NCBI GenBank assembly: GCA_019677205.1
Contig: JAAMXY010001049.1
Location: 1 to 64,000, forward strand
From: Pinguiococcus pyrenoidosus
Taxonomy: Eukaryota > Sar > Pinguiophyceae > Pinguiochrysidales > Pinguiochrysidaceae
Length of the DNA stretch: 64,000 nucleotides
Direction of reading: 5' to 3'
A program made the position numbers and the translations under genes. Under the pieces are notes generated by a model. That model was not told the DNA's origin, did no database searches, and saw only the letters and a list, made by a program, of their open reading frames with translations. Shown one piece after another: positions 42,070 through 52,411 of the stretch (the stretch's first letter is position 1; the number at the start of each line of letters is the position of its first letter).

Positions 42070-45000
42070 ATGGGCAAAAGCCAGAAGAAGGCTGCCGCAC
42101 AGCGGCGCGCAGCCAAGCGTCGCGAGACTGCGGGCAAAGCGCGAGCGACCGCGTCGCCATTCAGCGTGTTCGGCAACGCGCGCCAGCGCTTCAGCGTGCT
42201 GAACCGGCGCGTGAAGGGCTCGGAGCGAAATGTGGCCGCAGCGCGCCAAGAGGCGACCGCTCGTCGCAAGAAGACTCTCCTCGACGAGTACAAGGCCAGC
42301 CAGAAGAGCAACGCCTTCGTGGACCGGCGCCTCGGGGAGAAAGATGACGAGCGAAGCGTCGAGGACAAGATGATGGAGCGCTTCCGGAGAGAGCGCGTGA
42401 AGCGCTCTCGCCAGGCAGATCGTTATGCGCTTCGCGACGAAGAGGACAGCGGCTTTCAGCTGACCCATGGCGGGCGAGAGTTGGGCGAAGAGGACTACGT
42501 CGGGGCGCCTGAAGACGCTTTCGACTCAGAGGAGGAGCACGGAGGGCTGGACGCGGCGATGACGAAGACGATGCACTTTGGGGGTGGAGCCGCGCAGGCT
42601 GCTGATGGTGGGGAAGACGCGCAGACGCAGAGGAAGAAGTCCCATAAGGACATCATGGAAGAGGTGATCGCGAAGAGCAAGGAATACAAGATGGAGAGGA
42701 TGCTGGAACGAGAGAAACGCCAGGTCGCCGCGCAGAAGCTCGATGACGAGTATGAGAACCTCGTTGAGATGCTGAACTTTCGACCCAAGAAGAAGGACAA
42801 GGATTACGTGCATCCGAAGAGCGATGACTACGACGTCCTGCAGCGCCAGATGCTCCTCGAGGCGCGGAGCGCGAGAGCAACCGACCGCACGAAGACGCCG
42901 CAGGAGCTTGCCGAGGAGGAGGCCGAACGGCTGGCCGAGCTTGAGAAAGACCGTCTCGCGCGGCAGAATGGTGCCGCGCCCAACTCCAACGGAGCTGCTG
43001 CCGGCTCTTCAGCCGTGGTGACGGACGACATGCTGGAGGAAGAGCACGAAGAGCACCAGACAGCGCCAGCCCGCAATCCGCACGTTTTCAAGTTCAAAGA
43101 GTTTGTCCCGTCTGATGACGAGGACGAGGGTGACGAGGACGAGGATGACGAAGGTGGTCACAGAGAGGGCAGCGGCGAAGACATAGACGAAGGTCGTGGC
43201 GAAGGGGATGCCAGCAAGATCGACGGCGGCGCCGAAGATTCTCAAGGAGCAAGAGGACAAGCGGCGAACGGACGCGGTGCAGCAGACAGGTGGAGCGATT
43301 CCGGCAGTAGCGAGGATGATGAGGAAGATGAGGAGCATGGGGAGGATAGTGGGGAAGAACGTCCAATGATGGCGAGGAGCCTCGCTGCACGGCACGGCTT
43401 GAGGCAAGCCGGTGCAGATGTCAGTGGCAGCGAAGAGGAGGGCGAGGACGAGGTAGAAGAGATGCCATTCACGCTGGCATGTCCCAGAAGTATGGAACAG
43501 CTGAACGAGGCCATTACGCGCTACACGCGGACGGAAGAAGACATCGACACCCTGCTCCACCGAATCCTGGCATGCAATAGCCTGAAGCTTGCCCAGCATC
43601 GAGGGAAGGCAGACGGCGCGGGAGAGGCGAGGGCGAACATGCACGAGTTCTACACTGTGCTTCTGCATCGCTTTGAGGCTGTTGGGGACGCCTGTGGACA
43701 GCAGCCGCTTGACGCGGACATGGAGACGATGCGGAGTGGCTTCAAGCACCAGATCGACTCCATGGCGAAGCACCTCCACACGGTGACCGAGGACATGAGC
43801 GGCGTGGCGGCCGCCCGCTGGATCTCCAGATTGCTCCGAGCGCATCGGCGGGTGGAGAAGCTGCTCAAGGACGCCCGCGATGGTCTCACGGTATTGTCGG
43901 CCTGGCCGACTCCTGGGAGACTGCTGCTGCTGCAGCTTGCCGCGCGAATTTGGCCCACAAGCGACCGAAGGCACCCCGTCACCACCCCGGCTGCCATACT
44001 CTTGGGTCAATGCCTCGCCGAGATTCCCGTCGGACCTTCCAATCTTGGCAACTTTCCGCATGTCGACCTCGGAAACTGCCCTGACGAGATCTGCCGCCCG
44101 CTCACGGAGGCGGCCTTTCGCGGAAGCGTCGAGTGGGACCTGACCGCGGGGGCCTTCTGTGCAAGCCTGACGGTAGATTGGGGTCTCCAGGCCATGCGCT
44201 TCCATCCAGAAGCTCTGGCGTACCTGCGAGGCTTGCTGACGCACTTCTCACGGCCGCGGGATCTGCCAACAGCGCCAGCTAGAGCAGTCGCCAAGGTTGC
44301 GAGAGTGCTCCACATGGACGACGACGTATCTGCCGACGACATGAAGAGCGCCGCGGTACAGCTTGTTCGCGCGGCCCAAGCTCGACTGGGACGGGTGCCA
44401 AGCAGGCCACTGTACACGCTGCATCTCTTTTGGCTGCGTCATGCTGCGGCAGCTTTCCGTCCAGACGATGACGACGACGAGGATGGTGCGATTCCTCCGC
44501 TTCGCATGTGCAGCGTGTCGTCCGACAAGTTGGATGCGGAGAGTCGCTGCGCCCAAGCGGCTGCGCTGCTGGCGTCGACGTACCGGAGCATCCTCAAGGT
44601 CCTTCCCGTTCTGTCGCAGAGCGCAGCTGCTGTCGAGCTGTTGGGCCCGTTTGACAGCGCGCTCGCGCACGTTCGCCCCGACGAGGACCCCGCTCTGTGT
44701 ACTCCTCTGCAGGAACTTCACGTGAAGGCCCACGAGGCCGTGAGAGCCGCGCTGGAGAATGCGAAGCTTCTGCGGTCTCGGAAGCCTCCTTTGCGATGGC
44801 AGATCAAGCCTCTGGCGATGGTCCAGAGCGTCGCACCGAGGATGGAGGAGACCGCCACGCTTCGCAAGGACAAGAGCGCCCGGGATCGAGAGGAGATCGA
44901 GCGGCGTCAGCTGAAGCGGCAGATCGCACGCGAGAAGCGCGGGGCCAAGAGAGAGCTGCGGCGGGATGCCGAGTTCCTCGCGCGCGAGAGGCAGCGCGAG

Positions 45001-45156
45001 GAAGAAGAACGGCGAAACGAACAGCGAGCCCAGCTCCGGAAGAACATGGCGTGGTTGCAGGAGCAACAGGCGACGGTGAACTTGCAAGTGAAGAAGGGTG
45101 CAGGCCTGCTCAAGGGTGGCGGCTCGGGCGTGAAGAAGCGGCCGCGGGTCAAGTGA
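42070..45156 (+). CDS. NOP14: Nucleolar protein 14 (SSU processome)
   Basis: Intronless, 1028 aa. Nop14 works with Noc4 and Emg1 in 18S rRNA maturation and 40S assembly in the nucleolus. The N terminus is typical: PFSVFGNARQRFSVLNRRVK, then RRKKTLLDEYKASQKSNAFV and DRRLGEKDDERSVEDKMMER, matching the NPFE...KF-LGR and LL-EY...SNVF-D-RFGE signatures of the family. A long acidic middle (DEDEGDEDEDDEGG) is also usual, as is a basic C terminus (RRQLKRQIAREKRGAKREL, then GVKKRPRVK), a likely nucleolar signal. The start at 42070 gives the conserved MGKSQKK; the frame opens slightly earlier. Confidence 0.93.
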   Translation: MGKSQKKAAAQRRAAKRRETAGKARATASPFSVFGNARQRFSVLNRRVKGSERNVAAARQEATARRKKTLLDEYKASQKSNAFVDRRLGEKDDERSVEDKMMERFRRERVKRSRQADRYALRDEEDSGFQLTHGGRELGEEDYVGAPEDAFDSEEEHGGLDAAMTKTMHFGGGAAQAADGGEDAQTQRKKSHKDIMEEVIAKSKEYKMERMLEREKRQVAAQKLDDEYENLVEMLNFRPKKKDKDYVHPKSDDYDVLQRQMLLEARSARATDRTKTPQELAEEEAERLAELEKDRLARQNGAAPNSNGAAAGSSAVVTDDMLEEEHEEHQTAPARNPHVFKFKEFVPSDDEDEGDEDEDDEGGHREGSGEDIDEGRGEGDASKIDGGAEDSQGARGQAANGRGAADRWSDSGSSEDDEEDEEHGEDSGEERPMMARSLAARHGLRQAGADVSGSEEEGEDEVEEMPFTLACPRSMEQLNEAITRYTRTEEDIDTLLHRILACNSLKLAQHRGKADGAGEARANMHEFYTVLLHRFEAVGDACGQQPLDADMETMRSGFKHQIDSMAKHLHTVTEDMSGVAAARWISRLLRAHRRVEKLLKDARDGLTVLSAWPTPGRLLLLQLAARIWPTSDRRHPVTTPAAILLGQCLAEIPVGPSNLGNFPHVDLGNCPDEICRPLTEAAFRGSVEWDLTAGAFCASLTVDWGLQAMRFHPEALAYLRGLLTHFSRPRDLPTAPARAVAKVARVLHMDDDVSADDMKSAAVQLVRAAQARLGRVPSRPLYTLHLFWLRHAAAAFRPDDDDDEDGAIPPLRMCSVSSDKLDAESRCAQAAALLASTYRSILKVLPVLSQSAAAVELLGPFDSALAHVRPDEDPALCTPLQELHVKAHEAVRAALENAKLLRSRKPPLRWQIKPLAMVQSVAPRMEETATLRKDKSARDREEIERRQLKRQIAREKRGAKRELRRDAEFLARERQREEEERRNEQRAQLRKNMAWLQEQQATVNLQVKKGAGLLKGGGSGVKKRPRVK

Positions 45157-45231
45157 CACGGGAATGTGCCTCACTAATATGGACACATTCCGTTGGTGGC
45201 ATACTGGAGAATCCACGGCTGCGACGACTGC

Positions 45232-45283
45232 TCGGTGATATCTAGACTGCTCGGTGTTATCTAGACTGCTCGGTGTTATCGAC
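45232..45283. repeat. 20-bp tandem repeat, about 2.5 copies
   Basis: Units containing tctagactgctcggtgttat follow each other directly, in the short space between the convergent Nop14 and plastid-protein genes. Confidence 0.85.
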
Positions 45284-45343
45284 CATCACACGCTAGGAAA
45301 GCAAAAGCTACAAGCTACACGCGTTGCACAGTTTTGTGGCACT

Positions 45344-46432
45344 TTACTCCGACTCATCCTTCTGTGCTTCTTCTGTCTCGCATGCCAGGCCTTTCAGCTG
45401 GCCAGCCAGCACCTTGTTCACCTCGTCCCGCAATCCGTCGCATCGCTCACGCAGGAGCCCGCTGACCTCGGGGCCGAACTTGTCCGCTTCGTTGCTGAGG
45501 GTATCAATGGCCTGCTGCAGCGCTGCTGGATCTACCTCCGGTGCTCCCCAGATGCGCATGTCCTCCGGCACGCCAATCTTCGCCTCGAGGTCGTCAGGCA
45601 GGATCAGCTTCTCCCGCAGCATGTTCTCCCTTGCGCCGTCGCACTCGGTGCGCAAGAGCATGCGCAGGAGCCTCGTGTTGGCAGGCACGAGGTCGTCCTG
45701 GGCCTGCTGGATAAAGGTGCTGAGATGCTGCAGGACGTTGGCCGCCGTCTCCGCGCCAGCCTCCTTGGCTTGGCCCATGTTCATGTTCAGCACCACCATG
45801 AAGGCCGTGTCCACCTCTCCGCAGCGCAGCAGGTTCATCATGCGGCCTTCCATGGCCTTGAGCTCCCCGGCTTCCAGGATGAAGCGCAGCTGATCATCGG
45901 CCGCCTTGAGTCGCTTGCGCAGCTGGATGTTCACCTGCACAAACGCCGCCAAAAGCAAAAAGGACGGAAGCACGCAGCACCAAGTCAGATGAAGACGTCT
46001 TTCGCTGCGAACTTTGCGGGAAACAAGGCCTCCGACTTCTCAGGGTCTTCGAAGCTCCGTCGTGACAACTCGCAATACGCTTTCCACTCAGCAATGACCC
46101 ACCTGCGTCATGATCCCACTGAGCTCATCTCTGGAGTCGACGTCTTCCGCGCTCTCCATTTGGGACTGGAGGAAGTTGATGAAGTTGTAGTCGCAGGAAT
46201 CCAGCTTCTCCCGGACCGCGGTGCGCAGCTCATCCATGTCTCCGCTTCGAGAGGCATCCAGGAGCTGCGCGAGCACGGCAGAGGGCTCTTGCTTCATGGG
46301 CAGCGGCGACACGAACTGCGGCGCTTCTGCAAAGACTTTAGTTCTCGTTACAGCCACGTTGGCCGGCACGAAGCCGGCAGTGAGGCTCAGCGCTCCACAA
46401 GAAAGGAGCCACAAGAGACTTGTCTGCGTCAT
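45344..46432 (-). CDS. Conserved plastid protein with bipartite leader
   Basis: Exons 46103-46432 and 45344-45934 (306 aa), phase 0, intron 168 nt. The leader MTQTSLLWLLSCGALSLTAG is a signal peptide; FVPANVAVTRTKVFA follows, with Phe at the predicted cleavage point and a basic transit-like stretch, as in proteins imported into secondary red plastids. The mature part is helical: LRFILEAGELKAMEGRMMNL, then DTAFMVVLNMNMGQAKEAGA and NTRLLRMLLRTECDGAREN. I recall similar proteins of unknown role in plants and algae, but cannot name the family with certainty. No catalytic motif seen. Confidence 0.8.
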
Positions 46433-47130
46433 GCTGTCGAAAGGGCGCGCTTGCGGTGGCGATGGCGACGCGCTCCAGAAATTGAAGTACCACGTCCATG
46501 CTTGGAATTCTTCAGTTCAAAAAGAGTTGTGGCATCCCAGAAGCATTGCATTCTTGATGTGATTCTGTTTCATTTTTAGTATTCAATATTTGAAAATATA
46601 GAAATCCGTTTTCGAATTTGGCAATTGGGCAGATTAGATCAGGCAACGGCGAGAGGCGGGGTTTTGCCGTCGCGAGTTCAACCAGGATCCCTGCGCAAAG
46701 TTTGGTCAATTGACTCTTGTTTGAGGAGAGCGCTGCGCAAGAGACGCGGCGGGAACGACAGAGTAACGGAAGCTTGGTTGATTCACCGCGAGCGTCAGTT
46801 CTCCGTTCTCGGAACAGCCGCTCTGCTCCGTCTGTCGTGGCTGTGTGGGAGGAGGCTGGCAAAAGGCAGCCCGCTTTGATGAATCCAACGACTGCCCGCG
46901 CTGTAGCTGCCTCAATCTGCGGCTGTCGCCGCGTGGACCGGCCTTCGAGACTCCTTGGCGATCCGGAGACACTGCGATTCTCAGTCCAGCTCAGATGCCT
47001 GCAACGGTCTGGGATGTGTCAAGCTGTGTGGGGTCAACGCGCTCGTGTTCTTCGGATTTCGCGCGACGGACTTTTTCTGCTTCAGCAACCACTTGTATGG
47101 AAGACCCATCGGCAAGGCCCTCCGGCGCTC
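46433..47130. other. Intergenic region
   Basis: Upstream of the plastid-protein gene (minus) and downstream of the DUF1294 gene (minus). AT-rich near 46550-46625. Several open frames in 46.6-47.1 kb lack protein character. Nothing supported. Confidence 0.4.
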
Positions 47131-47609
47131 CTACGAAGCGGCGAACGGGAGGGACACCAAACCTCGACGGTTCAACCAGAGCAGCATCACGGAGTTCACC
47201 AGCGCTGCCCCGGCGAACTTGAGCAGGAACGAGCCCTTGACGCTCTTGTGCTGGAAAACGCAGATCCCGGCGAGGCCTCCAGGCCATCCACCCCAGGCGC
47301 TGAGTGCTAGGAGAGTCCGTTCCGGGGTTCTCCTGCAAGGGGCAAACGCTGATCACTTCCGAGGCGGATGGATCCATCACGCGCTCTCCCGCGGACCCAA
47401 GGCGGAGCCTACCTTTTCGGCTTCGTCTTCGCCGCCAGCTTGTCCCAACCCCACGCCGCGAACGTCACCGCACTCAGAGCGGCATAGTAGATGGTCACGA
47501 CAGGCACGCCGGACTCCCCGCGAACGAAATGGTAGCCACACGCGGCTGCCACAGCTGCCCCAGCGGCAGACAACCACGTCCACTTCTGCCTGGAAAGCGC
47601 TCCACCCAT
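47131..47609 (-). CDS. DUF1294 membrane protein
   Basis: Exons 47413-47609 and 47131-47332 (132 aa); phases agree (2/1), intron 80 nt. A small multi-pass protein: WLSAAGAAVAAACGYHFV, VPVVTIYYAALSAVTFAAWG, LLALSAWGGWPGGLAGICVF and FAGAALVNSVMLLWL are hydrophobic segments. WGWDKLAAKTKPKRRTPERT followed by the GGWPGG turn and QHKSVKGSF is the DUF1294 signature, best known from bacteria, where it is often fused to cold-shock domains. Role unknown. The splice rebuilds the motif exactly, which supports the model. Possibly organellar, but no clear leader is seen. Confidence 0.85.
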
Positions 47610-47652
47610 TAGCGTTGCCGGGCGTCAATGCCGCAATTCCTGCCGCAGAGCC

Positions 47653-48046
47653 TCACCTCAGCGACTTCCAGCTGAGCGAAGCAGATTGCTTGGCCTTGCT
47701 CCCGGAGGCCATAATGACCTGGCCTCTCTCGAGGCGGAACTCGGAGAGATCCGCCGTCTCCGGAAGATCGCCTCGCCAGCCGCCTGTACCAACAGAAAAT
47801 CACTTGATGATAAGGACGGCCCGAGGCTCTTACACGGGGGTTTTCCTGCATCGAAGGAAGGGCCTCACCGCTGCCGCGAGCGAAGAGTTTCAGCCGCGAA
47901 GCTGGCACTCCGATGAGCCGAGAGACGCTTTTCCGCAGGTGTGCGGCAGACTTGCTCACGTCGACAACCAAGGGCAGCTGCTCTTTGCCGTACTGCAGAG
48001 TGACTTCCACGAGGTTGGACTTTCCGGATGACGGCCGCCGGGACAT
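47653..48046 (-). CDS. Ubiquitin-like fold protein
   Basis: Exons 47869-48046 and 47653-47783 (102 aa); phases agree (1/2), intron 85 nt. The sequence follows the beta-grasp pattern: VEVTLQYGKEQLPLVVDVS (two strands), SAAHLRKSVSRLIGVPASRL (helix), KLFARGSG (third strand) and DLPETADLSEFRLERGQVIM (DYxLxxGxxI-like end). The intron falls within the third-strand turn and the spliced product continues the fold. There is no terminal GG, so it is probably a ubiquitin-like domain protein and not a conjugated modifier. An upstream Met (48103) would add a hydrophobic stretch. Start region overlaps no other gene; divergent to SF3B2. Confidence 0.7.
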
Positions 48047-48303
48047 CAGCGCCTCTGCGCCTCTCAACACTGCAAAAGCCAAACCGCAAACACAAAAACA
48101 CAAAAAGGCGCGGAAATCCGGATCTAGTCAGCGAAACTGTACCAAAAATTCATGGAATTCCCAAGTGGAGCGATGCGTTTCTCATAATTCCGTGAATTCT
48201 GCTCTGCTCTTTCGGCTACTGTGATATTCTATATGCGAATTAGGAGTGTTTGGTTCTCTGGCATCGTGCCGCTCTGGATCGACGCCTTGACCGCGCGGTG
48301 GAG

Positions 48304-50048
48304 ATGGCGCCGGAGGTGTCAGGCGGCAAGAAGGTGCGATCATGCTTCAGAAGCGCTCAAGATTCCCTGCTGACCCCTCGCGCGCTTTGTCTATGGACCA
48401 GGTCCGCTTGACAAAGAACCAAAAGCGGCGCCAAAAGAAAAAGGCGGAGAAGCAGCGTTTAAAGCAGGTTCGCCGTCATCGACCGCGCGCCCTTCTACCG
48501 CACACGTCCATCTCTACTGACTGCTTCGCTTCCCTCCACAAGGAGGAGTCCAAGTCGACGCCCAGCTTCGATGCCTCCGCGCCTACAACGCCGGTGCCCG
48601 ATCTGCCGGAGGTGGACGTCGCGTATGTCTCCGCGGACATCAACGCGGAGCTCGAGCACGTCAAGCAGGCGGCCAACCTAGAGGATGAGAGCATCGTGGA
48701 GCAGTTTCGAGAGGTGTTTTCTCGCTTCAGTACGCCGGAGGAGCTGTGTGGAGATGAGACGCCCTCGGAGCAGCCCAAGGCCGAGGTGTCGGAGGTCCGG
48801 GCGAAGTCGGAGCAGCCCGCCAAGGACGAGATCGACGCTCTGCTGGACGAGGAAGAGGACAAGATCATGTCCAGCAAGGCGCATAAGAAGCTGAATCGCC
48901 TGACCGTCGCGGAGCTGAAGCAGCTGGTGGACCGACCGGATGTCGTCGAGGCGCACGACGCGACATCCAACGACCCGAGGCTGCTGGTCTACCTGAAAGC
49001 GCTGAGGAACACCGTGTCGGTCCCTCGGCACTGGGCCGAGAAGAGGAAGTACCTGCAGGGGAAGCGCGGGTACGAAAAGCCGCAGTGGAAGCTGCCGGAG
49101 TTCCTGGCGAAGACGGGCATCGGAGAGGTGCGCGACGCCAGTCTCGCCGGGCAGGACACGGCCAAGCAGAAGGCGCGGGCTCGGACGAGGCCCAAGATGG
49201 GCAAGCTGGACATCGACTACCAGGTGCTCAGGGACGCCTTCTTCAAGTATCAGACAAAGCCTCCGATGAGCCTGCCGGGAGAGCTGTACTTCGCGGGAAA
49301 GGAGTTCGAGCATCACCATCGGGACATGCGGCCGGGATATCTTAGCGAGCAGCTTCGGGAAGCTCTGGAGATGGACCCCGGAGCTCCCCCGCCCTGGCTC
49401 ATCAACATGCAGCGGTATGGCCCGCCGCCGTCCTATCCGTCGTTGCGGATCCCAGGTTTGAATGCACCCATTCCGGAAGGCGCGAGCTTCGGGTACCAGC
49501 CGGGCGGCTGGGGAAAGCCGCCCGTGGATCACGAGGGTAATCCCCTCTACGGGGACGTCTTCGGCATCAGTCCCAATAGCTATCGGGATCTCCGGCAAGA
49601 TCAGGGCCCGAAGAAGCTCTTTGGAGCCATCGAAGACCCCGAAGAGGAGGAGGAGGACGAGGAGGAGTACGACGAAGACGACGAGGACGAGGACGAGGAG
49701 GAAGACGAGCTTCCGAAGGAGAGCCTCGAGGACATTGACGACGAAGATGCCGGTGCTGCGAGCGTGGTCAGTGGACTCACCACGCCCGGGCAGTTCAATC
49801 TCCGCAAGGACACCGAGTTTGCGCCGAAGGAGCTGTACAAAGTCGTCGGGGCCGAGGAAGCAAAGGTTGGGGGGGCCCTGTTTGGCTCGGACCGCAAGTA
49901 CGCCATTCCTTCCGCTGTGGACGACGATCCGGGTGCGAGTTTGGCCAAGCGCAAGGGAGACGAAGCGTCAAGTGCGAATCCCGCGAAGCGAGCACGAAAG
50001 GCAGAGCCGCCGAAGGAGAAAGGAAAGATGAAGGACTTCCGTTTCTAA
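48304..50048 (+). CDS. SF3B2: Splicing factor 3B subunit 2 (SAP145/Cus1)
   Basis: Modelled exons 48304-48333, 48402-48467 and 48543-50048 (533 aa), all phase 0. Part of the U2 snRNP SF3b complex at the branch site. The core is characteristic: VAELKQLVDRPDVVEAHDAT, DPRLLVYLKALRNTVSVPRH and WAEKRKYLQGKRGYEKPQWK (DUF382), then the PSP proline-rich motif PPPWLINMQRYGPPPSYPSL, RIPGLNAPIPEG and GNPLYGDVFG. An acidic stretch (EEEEDEEEYDEDDEDEDEEE) and a basic tail follow. The 75-nt segment 48468-48542 is also open in frame, so it may be retained. The protein is shorter at the N terminus than animal SF3B2. Confidence 0.93.
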
Positions 50049-50444
50049 TTTCGTTTCAGGCTCCAAGAATGCGATGCTTCGCGCAGCAAGCGGGAGTGCC
50101 AGGATCGTGGGAGACACTACCAAGTGAAAGGACACCAAGAGCACCAAGTGCAACAAGAACAACACGAACAGCGCAGAAGACGTCTCACTGCAAACAGAAT
50201 GTCTTATTGCTCTGTCGGCCTAGGACGGTCCGAAACGGACCTCCCACTAAGATTGACGGTGTGAAAAAAGCATCTTCGGCCGGTTAAACCACAAACGTCA
50301 TTCATGCACACAGATGCAGCGCGGGTTGGCGCCCTTCGGTTTACTTCGAAGCTCGGGAAGGACACGCCTCGGTGGGCGCGCGCCATCCCGTGGCTGGTCC
50401 CTCGCGTTGCTTTGGAGCTGCTCGGGGACAGCGCTCTTCGAAGC
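50049..50444. other. Convergent 3' flanks
   Basis: Between the stops of SF3B2 (plus) and the small heat shock gene (minus). No gene recognised. Confidence 0.45.
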
Positions 50445-50966
50445 CTAGGCAATGGTAATCGTGTTCACGTGGGACACCTTCGGGAGCTGGATGCTGAGCG
50501 TGCCGTTCTCGAGCGACGCCGCGGCCTTGCTGGCGTCCACATGGTGTGGAAGGCGGATGCTGCGCGAGACCTTGCGGCTCATGGCCCATTGGCGGCGAGC
50601 CGCAGAGCGCTCGCGGAGATGGTGGCGGACGCCCTCCTCGGACTCCGTGGTCTCCGTGGGAGTCGCGGCGTCCTTGGCATCGTCGTCTTCCTGGCCGCTG
50701 GTCTTGGACTCCGCGGTGATCGTGAGGATGTTGTTGTCGATGTTGAGGTGCACGTCCTCCTTCTTGAAGCCCTGCGGGATGTCAGCGGTGACCTTGACTT
50801 CGTGCTCCGTCTCCATGAGATCCACGGCGATGTTGCTCTTCGGGAAGTCTTGGAGAGGGGCGAGGCTGTCGGAGAAGCCCCTCTGGAAGAAGGGATCCTC
50901 AAACACGGGCGCTAGGGCGAACGGATCGCGGCCGCGGCGGTCGTAGAAAGGCGTCAGGGCGAACAT
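50445..50966 (-). CDS. Small heat shock protein (Hsp20/alpha-crystallin)
   Basis: Single exon, 173 aa, from MFALTPFYDRRGRDPFALAP. ATP-independent holdase chaperone. The alpha-crystallin domain starts KSNIAVDLMETEHEVKVTAD followed by IPQGFKKEDVHLNIDNNILT, and ends SRKVSRSIRLPHHVDASKAA with LENGTLSIQLPK, the usual A-x-x-x-NGVL-like strand. Between ILTITAE and SRSIRLP an acidic/basic loop of about 35 residues (DDDAKDAATPTETTESEEG onward) replaces the usual short dimerisation loop. A DPF motif in the N-terminal arm is common in plant-type sHSPs. No leader, so cytosolic or nuclear. Confidence 0.93.
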   Translation of the reverse strand: MFALTPFYDRRGRDPFALAPVFEDPFFQRGFSDSLAPLQDFPKSNIAVDLMETEHEVKVTADIPQGFKKEDVHLNIDNNILTITAESKTSGQEDDDAKDAATPTETTESEEGVRHHLRERSAARRQWAMSRKVSRSIRLPHHVDASKAAASLENGTLSIQLPKVSHVNTITIA

Positions 50967-51602
50967 GCTGGTGCTGCTTGTGGTGCTTGCTGTTGAGAAC
51001 TCGGCTGCGTGTCGATGGCAACTGGATGTTGGCGAGGTGTCTGCGGAGAAGAGGGATCGTTGCCAGCGGCTCCGCTTTTCCGGAAGAACGAATCTGGAAC
51101 GAGGTTTGAACTTTCTCGACCGCGATGAGCCAATCACAGAAATAGAGTCGTTGCTCCAGAACATATGCAGCCAATGGTAGCAGAGTCTCGAATGCAAGGG
51201 AAGCTCTGGATTGGTAAGTCCAGTCGAATGCCTCGCTCTATTGGCCGAAGATCGTAATTTGATGTTATGTTTCATGCGCTCTGCTCCAATTGTATCCCTG
51301 TATCTTGCCCTGACTTCAACTTGGAATCCAGCCTTGCTTTGTCGGGTTCAGGCCACCAGTAAGCTTCCATTGGATTTTGAAATTATGCCCCAAGGCATCA
51401 TCCATTGGTCAAATTTCTAAACTCTATTCCGAATACCAATCAGCAGCCTCTAAAAAGTCGGACGTTTCCCTGCCACCTACGGTATGCATGAGGTGGCAAT
51501 GGCAAAGCAAGTTGCGAAGGCTTCGCTGGCGCGTGGCGACGCCTGTTGTACCAGACGGGGTGCAGTCGGCGTGGGAAACCGAAGCGTTCCCAGAGACTGG
51601 GA
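50967..51602. other. Divergent promoter (sHSP / GPX)
   Basis: Shared upstream region of two stress genes. Contains a heat-shock-type inverted repeat (next entry) and CCAAT or ATTGG near 51131, 51171, 51211, 51281, 51368 and 51403. Confidence 0.45.
51078..51085. promoter_or_regulatory. Heat-shock-element-like inverted repeat
   Basis: TTCnnGAA core (ttccggaa), followed downstream by further GAA-like pentamers, 112 bp upstream of the small heat shock protein ATG. Two units only are clear; three would be canonical. Confidence 0.4.
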
Positions 51603-52411
51603 ATGATCGCGAAGGGCATGTTTCGTGTGGGCGGCATGGCGCTCATGCTAGCGACGGCGGCGGCGTACGTGAGGTGCGCAGGCTCACGCACGTGAGGGCG
51701 AGACTCGAGACTCCATCTGACGCGCTCGTCGACCGCAGGACCGCTCGCAGCAACGTGGGCGGCACGCGGATGTTCTTCGACAACCTCTTCGGTGGCAAGC
51801 AGGTGCTCTTGGCAGCCAGGCTCGGCTGGCAAGATCGAGAGGCTCACAGGATACCTGTCCAGGATCTCCCCACGGGTGGCTTCTACAACATCAAGGACAC
51901 CCTCGCTGGCGGCAAGGTCAAGAACTTCTCGGACTACAAGGGGAAGGTGTGCTACCTTGTCAACGTCGCGTCGTTCTGAGGCCAGACGAACAGCGAATAC
52001 GCCACAATCAAAGGTGCCGGGCGCGGCGTCGTTTCGCGTCTCGCTTGACCCCGAAGGCTAACGCGCACGTCTGAACACGTAGAGCTTGGAGAAAAGTACG
52101 GCGGAAGAGGCCTACAGATCCTGCTCTTCCCCACCCAGGAGTACGGTGGGCAGGAGTCCAACACGGACAACGAGATCGTTGCCTTTGCCAAGGGCAAGGG
52201 CTTCGTGCCGGGCAAGATGGGAGATGTGTTCTCGCTGGGGACCATCAAGCCCCCGAACACCCGTCCCGCGTGGAAGGTGCTCTACGAAGAGACGGGCAGC
52301 GGTGCGCCCCTTTGGAACTTCCGCGGAAAGTACCTCGTCGATAAGAGCGGCAAGATCATGCGAGCTGGAGATCTCCGAAAGGACATCCCCGCTCTGCTCG
52401 CGGAGAAGTAA
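51603..52411 (+). CDS. Glutathione peroxidase, selenocysteine-containing (UGA at 51977-51979)
   Basis: Exons 51603-51673, 51739-51802, 51863-52013 and 52083-52411 (204 aa); all phases agree only if the in-frame TGA at 51977-51979 is read through. Reduces H2O2 or lipid hydroperoxides with thiols. The codon sits exactly at the catalytic position: VNVASF-U-GQTNSEY, residue 84. The rest of the tetrad is present: Gln in FPTQEYGGQE and Trp-Asn in PLWNFRGKYLVD. DYKGKVCYL precedes it as usual. The N terminus MIAKGMFRVGGMALMLATAA is hydrophobic, a signal peptide or anchor, followed by an RTARSNVGG stretch that could be a transit segment. Reading TGA as stop would truncate the protein before the active site and leave two further well-conserved exon segments unexplained. 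Confidence 0.9.

Noticed and set aside
45254..46579. 441-residue plus-strand frame
   Set aside because: Antisense to the plastid protein; His/Gln/Leu-rich shadow.
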